Position numbers and translations under genes: made by a program | In this document: positions 59,134-64,000 of the stretch, piece by piece | Position numbering within the stretch: position 1 is the first letter of the stretch | Layout: the number at the start of each line of letters is the position of its first letter | The notes under the pieces: generated by a model | The model's database searches: none | Told to the model about the DNA's origin: nothing | The model's input: the letters and a program-made list of their open reading frames with translations, nothing else | Origin: Methanomicrobia archaeon | GTDB taxonomy: Archaea > Methanobacteriota_B > Thermococci > Methanofastidiosales > NM3 | Length of the DNA: 64,000 nt | Direction of reading: 5' to 3' | Assembly (NCBI GenBank): GCA_030603445.1 | Contig: JAUVXU010000009.1 | Location: 5,982 to 69,981 of the forward strand

Positions 59134-59514
59134 CTAAAACTTCCTTGACCATAACCCGTGTATGTTGCAGTAAATGCGTACTTCTTTTACGTTTTTTAAA
59201 ATGTTAAAGTTAGCTGCTGGTTTATTATTTGGCAATAGAAACTTTTTGAATGATCCACCATCGGTTATAACTTCGATCCACTCAATAAAATGAGAATCCT
59301 CCATAGGATGGGACACCCCTCCAACATATACCTTGACTTGTGTATCGGTTTTCTCTACCAAGGGCAAATGTTTTTCCTTTCCCGCATCTTCAGTTTTTTC
59401 CTCATAAAGTGCCATTGGTGCGCCGCAACACGAGAGCTCGCCTGGACCGTCATGCAGGACTTCGATAATATTGCCGCATTTTTCACATTTATAAATCTGC
59501 AATTTCTTTGTCAT
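59134..59514 (-). CDS. dfx: Desulfoferrodoxin (superoxide reductase)
   Basis: Reduces superoxide to hydrogen peroxide, which rubrerythrin then removes. The 126-residue protein has the N-terminal desulforedoxin site (YKCEKCGN ... LSCCGAPM) and the catalytic Fe(His)4Cys centre: [22 protein letters not shown] and the C-terminal [11 protein letters not shown] 59514 with a G-rich site upstream begins [13 protein letters not shown]. First gene of the dfx-rbr operon. Confidence 0.95.
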   Translation of the reverse strand: MTKKLQIYKCEKCGNIIEVLHDGPGELSCCGAPMALYEEKTEDAGKEKHLPLVEKTDTQVKVYVGGVSHPMEDSHFIEWIEVITDGGSFKKFLLPNNKPAANFNILKNVKEVRIYCNIHGLWSRKF

Positions 59515-59610
59515 GTAATTCCCCCCATTCATCATAGCCTTCTAATATATTTATAATTTTTCGTGTTCAAAAAAACATAACATCTTTTCGTGAACAAACA
59601 ATAATTTTTA

Positions 59611-60300
59611 TTATTTGAAGATCTCATTTTTAGCCTTATACCACATCACAAAATCCAAGTGGGCAACAGGCATTTCTATGCTTTTTGCAAATGTTCTCAT
59701 GTGCCTTTCTATTTCGAGGTATTTCTTTACTGTGATGCTGTTTGGGATAGTGTCAATTACATGGGCAGCGGCTAGTCCACTTAGGATGTGCCTGTCTAGT
59801 ATTGCGATATTGTCGCCAAAACCTATATTTCTCAAAAAATGGCTAGCCTCCTTGTAGCCAATTCCTTTTATCGTTGCCGCCAACCATTCCCGGGTTTTGT
59901 AAGCATCAGGAAATGATGACAAGATTGATTTTAATTTTATATTTTCTCCATCTATTAACAGCTTGCGCGCATACAAGATGTTCTCTGCTTTCTTGTTCTT
60001 GAAGCGAGCATATTTTAAGTATGGAACTATGTCCTCTTTGGTTCCATTAAGGATAAGATCATCCCTGCGCATTAGTTTTATGGTGTCCCAGCAGCGATGT
60101 GCGTTTGACTGTGGCGTCAAAATGCAGAATAGCAGTTCAATAAATAGTTCGTATTCGTTGCCATTATCCCAAATTCGCCTGAATTTTTGCATCTGCAATA
60201 TGATATCTTTATGAATGTGTTTATATATGGACTCCAGTTCTTGGATATAGGTTTGTGGATCTAACTCTGTTTTTTTATCCAATACTCGGCGATTATGCAT
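59611..60300 (-). CDS. ogg: 8-oxoguanine DNA glycosylase, Ogg2 type
   Basis: Removes 8-oxoguanine from DNA. The 229 residues form a HhH-GPD glycosylase of the archaeal Ogg2 family: LLFCILTPQSNAHRCWDTI near residue 60, the hairpin-helix-hairpin KGIGYKEASHFLRNIG with the catalytic lysine, and ILDRHIL with the catalytic aspartate. The C-terminus ends soon after the lysine-rich DFVMWYKAKNEIF, as in that family. Next to superoxide reductase and rubrerythrin it completes an oxidative-defence neighbourhood. Confidence 0.9.
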   Translation of the reverse strand: MHNRRVLDKKTELDPQTYIQELESIYKHIHKDIILQMQKFRRIWDNGNEYELFIELLFCILTPQSNAHRCWDTIKLMRRDDLILNGTKEDIVPYLKYARFKNKKAENILYARKLLIDGENIKLKSILSSFPDAYKTREWLAATIKGIGYKEASHFLRNIGFGDNIAILDRHILSGLAAAHVIDTIPNSITVKKYLEIERHMRTFAKSIEMPVAHLDFVMWYKAKNEIFK

Positions 60301-60398
60301 ATTTATTAAAAGTTAATCAATATATTAAATCTTATTGTAAGGCCCGTTGATCCCATAAAATTACAGTACTATCAAGTTATCATATCTTCATGATGGAG

Positions 60399-60470
60399 CC
60401 ACTGGTCTTTTTGCCTGGTAGAGGGACCATCGCTTTTCGTTGATTAGTATAATATGACATGTTCCAGTGG
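60399..60470. ncRNA. Weak candidate structured element upstream of ogg
   Basis: CCACTGG (60399-60405) and CCAGTGG (60464-60470) are perfectly complementary and enclose a moderately GC-rich segment that can also form GGTC/GACC (60404-60407 with 60425-60428). TATA-like sequences lie on the minus-strand upstream side (60481-60489 and about 60503-60520). It could be a small RNA or a structured leader of ogg; the strand is uncertain and nothing else occupies 60301-60567. Confidence 0.25.
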
Positions 60471-60567
60471 AAGTAAAGGGGTATAAAGATACGGTTATTC
60501 TTGTGTATATATACATAAAATTGTAATATTTATACACCAAACACCGAAGTATTGGCATCATAGAAAT

Positions 60568-61620
60568 TTATTTTTTATGTGGCGTCATTAAAGCCAGCAT
60601 GTTAGTGGCCAAAAATGTTGCCGCAAGCACAATGAGTTGAAAATAAAAGGTAAGTGCACAAAAGGTATTCTTTTTTCCTTCATACATATTTCCCACAAGC
60701 TGAATGCATCCTTCTGCAACGATTAGAAATAACAGCAAAGGATATGCGCCATAACATGCGAGAAGGGGAAGTGCCAATACGTCGCATATGCCAAGGAAAT
60801 ACCCTTTGCAAAGGCCCCTTATGGGAAGATTGTACTTTCTCATCTCCCCAATAGTTCCATTGGCCCATCTTGACCTTTGCGAAAAGTAGGCATGAAGCGA
60901 TTCAGGCATTTTGGTATAGGCATATGCAGTTGGCTCATATGATATTATGGCACCAGAATTACGCAAGCGAATAGTATGTTCAAAGTCCTCCACACATGAT
61001 GGTAAAAACGGAACATCTCCCAAAACTTTCTTTTTATATCCTGCAACAACACCAGATATCGTGTCAACACCCTCTTTAGCCCTCCTATGCATTGCTATAC
61101 GAACATGCTCTTGGGCCTGGATGCATCCAAGAACCGATGTTGTGTTTGCCACCTGAAGATTGCCTGCCACGGCATCAGACCTATTAAGGGCAAAAGAAAG
61201 TATGTTTAGTGTTGATGGCAGGACTTTTGTGTCTGCATCTATAACTGCAATATGATTGTATGATGCATTCATTATGCCGTTGTTTAGCGCCGCCCATTTA
61301 CCTTCATGCCGTTGGGATATTAGATGTATGGAATCGGAAAGAAATGGTTTGCATAAATTACTAGTATCGTCTGTTGAACCATCATCTACAATTAGTATCT
61401 CGTACCTAACATTCTCACTAGACATAAGTGATTGCAAGGTATCGCGTATCGTTTCTTTAGCATTGTATGCTGGCACTATCACCGAGATTGGTGCACATCG
61501 CCCTAATTGAGGAAGTGGAGCTATACGAAGCGCCCTTATGTACCTGAACAAGAGGGCAGCATCACTGAAAAGAACTATAAAAAAAGGGATTAGGACTGGC
61601 CATATAACCAATGCGCCCAC
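60568..61620 (-). CDS. Membrane-bound family 2 glycosyltransferase
   Basis: A 350-residue protein: one N-terminal membrane helix (about 5-25), a GT-A domain (about 42-270) with VIVPAYNAKETI, VDDGSTDDT, VIDADTKV (metal-binding DxD) and the product-binding QRSRWANGT (QxxRW), then two or three C-terminal helices. This layout matches processive hyaluronan/cellulose synthase-like or archaeal surface-glycan enzymes. Its ATG directly abuts the glyA stop. The sugar and acceptor are unknown. Confidence 0.88.
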   Translation of the reverse strand: MGALVIWPVLIPFFIVLFSDAALLFRYIRALRIAPLPQLGRCAPISVIVPAYNAKETIRDTLQSLMSSENVRYEILIVDDGSTDDTSNLCKPFLSDSIHLISQRHEGKWAALNNGIMNASYNHIAVIDADTKVLPSTLNILSFALNRSDAVAGNLQVANTTSVLGCIQAQEHVRIAMHRRAKEGVDTISGVVAGYKKKVLGDVPFLPSCVEDFEHTIRLRNSGAIISYEPTAYAYTKMPESLHAYFSQRSRWANGTIGEMRKYNLPIRGLCKGYFLGICDVLALPLLACYGAYPLLLFLIVAEGCIQLVGNMYEGKKNTFCALTFYFQLIVLAATFLATNMLALMTPHKK

Positions 61621-62883
61621 CTAAAGGTCGTTCCAGTCATAACCATAATGGATAGTGACATATTCTTTTTTAAATGACGATACATCAGCTGCAACAGCAC
61701 GTACATCCTTTTTATCGATTATCGCTTGACGATAGAATTGTGCAACATCCCTCATTTCTTGTCCTTTCATGCCAAGTCGTGTGAGTTCTGCTACTCCAAT
61801 CCTTAATCCAGATGGATTATCAGACTGTTCTATAGGATCCCAGGGGAGTAGATTCTTGTTTGATATGATGTTTGCATGCTCAAGTGTTTCGGCGACCCAC
61901 TTGCCCCCACCATTTTTTCCTACATCTAATACTACCTGGTGGCTTTTTGTAAATCCCTTGTGTTCACATAGCACTGTTAATCCCTCTTCCGTTAGCGCTT
62001 GAGCAAGTGCTTGAGCGTTTTTAACAATCTGTTTTGCGTAATCTTCTCCAAAATTTAACATCTCTGCTGCAGCAATAGCCTTGCCTGCAACATGATGCAA
62101 GTGATGATTTGACAACACTCCGGGAAAAATTCCCCATTGGGTCTTTGCCAACAGGTCATCATCCATGTTGCGCGTTATCAAAATTCCTCCTTGCGGCCCC
62201 GGAAATGTCTTATGCGTACTACCTGTTATGGCCTTTGCGCCCTCAAAAAGAGGACTTTGGAACTGCTTTCCTGCGATAAGGCCAAGCACGTGTGCGCCAT
62301 CATAAGCAATCACTGCCCCAACTTCTTCTGCAGCATCAATGGCATCTTTTAAGGGATGAGGAAATAAAAAGAGCGATGCTCCAAACAATATTATTTTTGG
62401 TTTTTGTTCAATAATCGCTTTGACCATTTTATCGCTATCTATGTTCATTTCTTTTTCATCAAAGGGAAATGTTACCACGTTTAGTCCCCGTATGCCTGCA
62501 GAACCGAAGTTTGTGTGGCTTATATGCCCCCCATGGCTGGTGTGCAGTGCCATTAACGTGTCTCCCTGCTCTGCTAATCCAAAGAACAATGCCATATTGG
62601 CATTTGTCCCAGATATTGGGCGCAAATCAACATATTGTGCATCAAACAGTTTATAAAATAATGAGTTTCCCGTAAGTTCGACCTCATCGAAGTATTTACA
62701 TCCTTGGTAAAATCTTGCATTAGGCCATCCTTCTGCGTACTTGTGAGATAACCCTGAAGCAACAGCCATATTCACTGCACTTGATGTGATGTTCTCTGAG
62801 GCTATCATGTTAAGGGTCTGGCCCCTCCATTCTTCATGGAGTTGTATATACTTCTTTATTTTATGTGCTTCATCTACGACCAT
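61621..62883 (-). CDS. glyA: Serine hydroxymethyltransferase
   Basis: Converts serine and a tetrahydrofolate-type (or tetrahydromethanopterin) C1 carrier to glycine. The 420 residues include the early MIASENITSSAV, HKYAEGWPNARFYQGC, GGHISHT, AYDGAHVLGLIAGKQFQ and the PLP-lysine motif GSTHKTFPGPQGG. It is full length. It lies between two glycosyltransferase genes on the same strand, which look unrelated in function. Confidence 0.96.
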   Translation of the reverse strand: MVVDEAHKIKKYIQLHEEWRGQTLNMIASENITSSAVNMAVASGLSHKYAEGWPNARFYQGCKYFDEVELTGNSLFYKLFDAQYVDLRPISGTNANMALFFGLAEQGDTLMALHTSHGGHISHTNFGSAGIRGLNVVTFPFDEKEMNIDSDKMVKAIIEQKPKIILFGASLFLFPHPLKDAIDAAEEVGAVIAYDGAHVLGLIAGKQFQSPLFEGAKAITGSTHKTFPGPQGGILITRNMDDDLLAKTQWGIFPGVLSNHHLHHVAGKAIAAAEMLNFGEDYAKQIVKNAQALAQALTEEGLTVLCEHKGFTKSHQVVLDVGKNGGGKWVAETLEHANIISNKNLLPWDPIEQSDNPSGLRIGVAELTRLGMKGQEMRDVAQFYRQAIIDKKDVRAVAADVSSFKKEYVTIHYGYDWNDL

Positions 62884-62942
62884 GTTATCATCACCATAAT
62901 ATACGCACTAACACTATATATATTAAGATTGTGATGGATAGG

Positions 62943-63593
62943 TCAGCATCTTTTAAAGAATATCATTTTCAAGAATTTTATTATATCTAAGAAAGAGAAA
63001 TGGAATGCGCCATTTTTGTATATTATATGGATAGGCACTTCCACTATGCGAACATTGAGTTTTGCAGCACATATTAGCATCTCGGTCTCGATAACGAAAC
63101 GCTTGCTATCCAAGGGCATTTTTTCTATGGCTTCTTTTCGTATTGCTCTAAATCCGCTTTGGGTGTCAAGTATTTTTTGACGTGTCCTGAGTTGGATGAG
63201 TCTTGTTGATATGCTATTGGACACTCTGCGTAACATCGGCATTTTTGAACGGGGCCCTAATAACCTGGACCCGATAGCCATGTCATAATGTCCTTTTTGT
63301 ATTGGCATAACAAGTTTAGGTATGTCTTCAGGGAGATGCTGCATATCAGCATCAATAAACACGATAATACTTCCTTTTGCATGGCTTACCCCTGTAAGCA
63401 TGGCTTGTCCTTTTCCCATGTTCTTCTGGTGGCGTATCACTTGGGCTCTTGTTGACGTAGCGCGTTCGTATGTTTTGTCTGTTGATCCATCATCAACTAC
63501 TATAACTTCATACGACTTGTCACATCCATTGACCACGTCTGCAACTGCGTCTTCGACGTTATATGCAGGTATTATCACTGATACTTTAGGCAT
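62943..63593 (-). CDS. Family 2 glycosyltransferase, dolichol-phosphate sugar synthase-like
   Basis: A 216-residue GT-A enzyme: VSVIIPAYNVEDAV, VVDDGSTDKTYE, VFIDADMQHLPEDIPKL (DxD), IGSRLLGPRSKM and GFRAIRKEAIEKM are the DPM1/GtrB-like motifs for transferring a sugar from a nucleotide to polyprenyl phosphate. It lacks membrane helices, as in the shorter archaeal members. It probably supplies lipid-linked sugar for surface glycosylation together with the GT2 at 60568-61620. Confidence 0.87.
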   Translation of the reverse strand: MPKVSVIIPAYNVEDAVADVVNGCDKSYEVIVVDDGSTDKTYERATSTRAQVIRHQKNMGKGQAMLTGVSHAKGSIIVFIDADMQHLPEDIPKLVMPIQKGHYDMAIGSRLLGPRSKMPMLRRVSNSISTRLIQLRTRQKILDTQSGFRAIRKEAIEKMPLDSKRFVIETEMLICAAKLNVRIVEVPIHIIYKNGAFHFSFLDIIKFLKMIFFKRC

Positions 63594-63790
63594 ATGACTT
63601 CTCTAATCTGAAAAGTTATTAAAAAGTTATGTGTTACAAGGCTTTGCACATAAAGTAACTCTCTAAACATAAAGTATCAGAAAGCGAACATAAACTTACG
63701 TTCACCTTACCATTGCCCTCCTTCTATAGGTTTTTATTGCAGTTATTTCAATATTATTTCAAATGTATGTCACGCGCATAAAACATCATG

Positions 63791-63876
63791 AAAAAGGCAT
63801 TCCCCAAAGCTTTCGCAGAGGGGATAGAGGATGCCAGCTTGTATCCAGTACGCACGGCAATGTGCCCTGCGTGCGA
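63791..63876 (-). ncRNA. Candidate two-hairpin small RNA
   Basis: On the minus strand a TATA-like GTACATAAAC (63897-63906 reversed) lies about 27 bases before a hairpin formed by 63870-63875 and 63851-63856 (CGCACG/CGTGCG, with GGC/GCC inside). A second hairpin follows: GGCAT/ATGCC (63831-63835 with 63796-63800) enclosing CCCC/GGGG (63802-63805 with 63820-63823), and then five Ts. The shape recalls H/ACA guide RNAs or a short sRNA, but no target or family match is claimed. The rest of 63594-63975 shows no gene. Confidence 0.35.
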
Positions 63877-63975
63877 ATGAACATGAACTTTTGATAGTTT
63901 ATGTACAAAGCCGTGTTACAATGTAAATAGTAAGCTATTTAAGGAAAAAGTAGTTTTCTTACATGTGGTGAAAAG

Positions 63976-64000
63976 ATGATATGCGAGATTTGTGGAAGAG
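63976..64000 (+). CDS. Start of an MBF1-like (zinc ribbon) gene, cut by the window edge
   Basis: Only eight codons are visible (MICEICGR), following GGTGA five bases upstream and a CTATTTAAG TATA-like box near 63933-63941. The CEICG opening matches the zinc ribbon of archaeal multiprotein bridging factor 1, whose rest (helix-turn-helix) would lie beyond the window. The identity is tentative because so little is present. Confidence 0.5.

Noticed and set aside
1-64000. CRISPR arrays, insertion sequences, integrases or prophage genes
   Set aside because: No regularly spaced direct repeats, transposase or phage-like proteins were found; the window looks like core chromosome with single transferred genes.

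Overview
The window is a chromosomal segment of an anaerobic, probably euryarchaeal, archaeon. Archaeal hallmarks are transcription factor TFE with its usual DUF2110 neighbour, Nog1, the tRNA C56 2'-O-methyltransferase Trm56, archaeal-type PEP carboxylase, AMP phosphorylase, a GfcR-type HTH-phosphoribosyltransferase regulator, ApgM plus 2-phosphoglycerate kinase, DUF2117 and DUF434. Other hallmarks are TATA boxes about 27 bases before starts and GGTGA/GAGGTGA ribosome binding sites. An F420-dependent NADP reductase, a four-subunit 2-oxoacid:ferredoxin oxidoreductase, HypC/HypD, superoxide reductase and rubrerythrin fit a strict anaerobe related to methanogens, but no methanogenesis gene is present and I do not name a genus. 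The DNA is AT-rich and compact, with short gaps and several interlocked stop codons. No insertion sequence, integrase, tRNA or CRISPR array was seen.

Layout. 1-4.5 kb: the end of a response regulator/GAF gene, a tautomerase, two membrane proteins and a Thr/Pro-rich lipoprotein. 4.7-10.8 kb (minus strand): ribulose-phosphate epimerase, split transketolase, transaldolase, an ECF substrate-binding component, then riboflavin synthase, RibBA and lumazine synthase. Ribulose 5-phosphate is the metabolite linking the two halves. 10.9-15.7 kb (plus): PEP carboxylase, AMP phosphorylase and a beta-CASP nuclease with an added PLD-like domain. 15.8-23.8 kb: two radical/cysteine proteins, an anchored phosphoesterase, Nog1-DUF2110-TFE, Trm56 and an MFS transporter. 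24-26.4 kb: a TetR-ABC exporter operon with a clear operator and terminator. 26.5-29.6 kb: korDABC (korC appears to start with CTG) and a CoA-binding protein. 29.6-34.3 kb: xpt-guaA divergent from gfcR-pyrK and a PUA-less tRNA-guanine transglycosylase homologue. 34.3-41.3 kb: NpdG, UbiB-like kinase, SerB, HisC with a HAD phosphatase, PAC2 and DUF434. 41.4 kb: a free-standing 5S rRNA gene. 41.9-49.6 kb: a SPASM protein, grpE-dnaK-dnaJ, a possibly foreign radical SAM gene, DUF2117 and a TPR protein.

49.6-50.6 kb holds no protein gene. It contains a well-delimited candidate non-coding RNA (TATA box, seven-pair closing helix, nested 3' hairpin, U-tract), which I consider the best candidate for something undescribed. 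50.6-55.3 kb: apgM-pgk2, a CBS protein, and a two-domain phosphoesterase whose second domain has lost metal ligands. 55.4-57.2 kb: hypC-hypD-DUF2148. 57.3-60.3 kb: a PAS protein, an XRE/DUF2178 pair with a repeated operator-like motif, rubrerythrin, desulfoferrodoxin and Ogg2 (oxidative defence). 60.6-63.6 kb: two family 2 glycosyltransferases around serine hydroxymethyltransferase. The window closes with a possible two-hairpin RNA and the first codons of an MBF1-like gene.

Gene identities rest on reading the translated sequences from memory of the families; no database search was run. Where a start was moved from the longest open frame, the reason is given in the entry.
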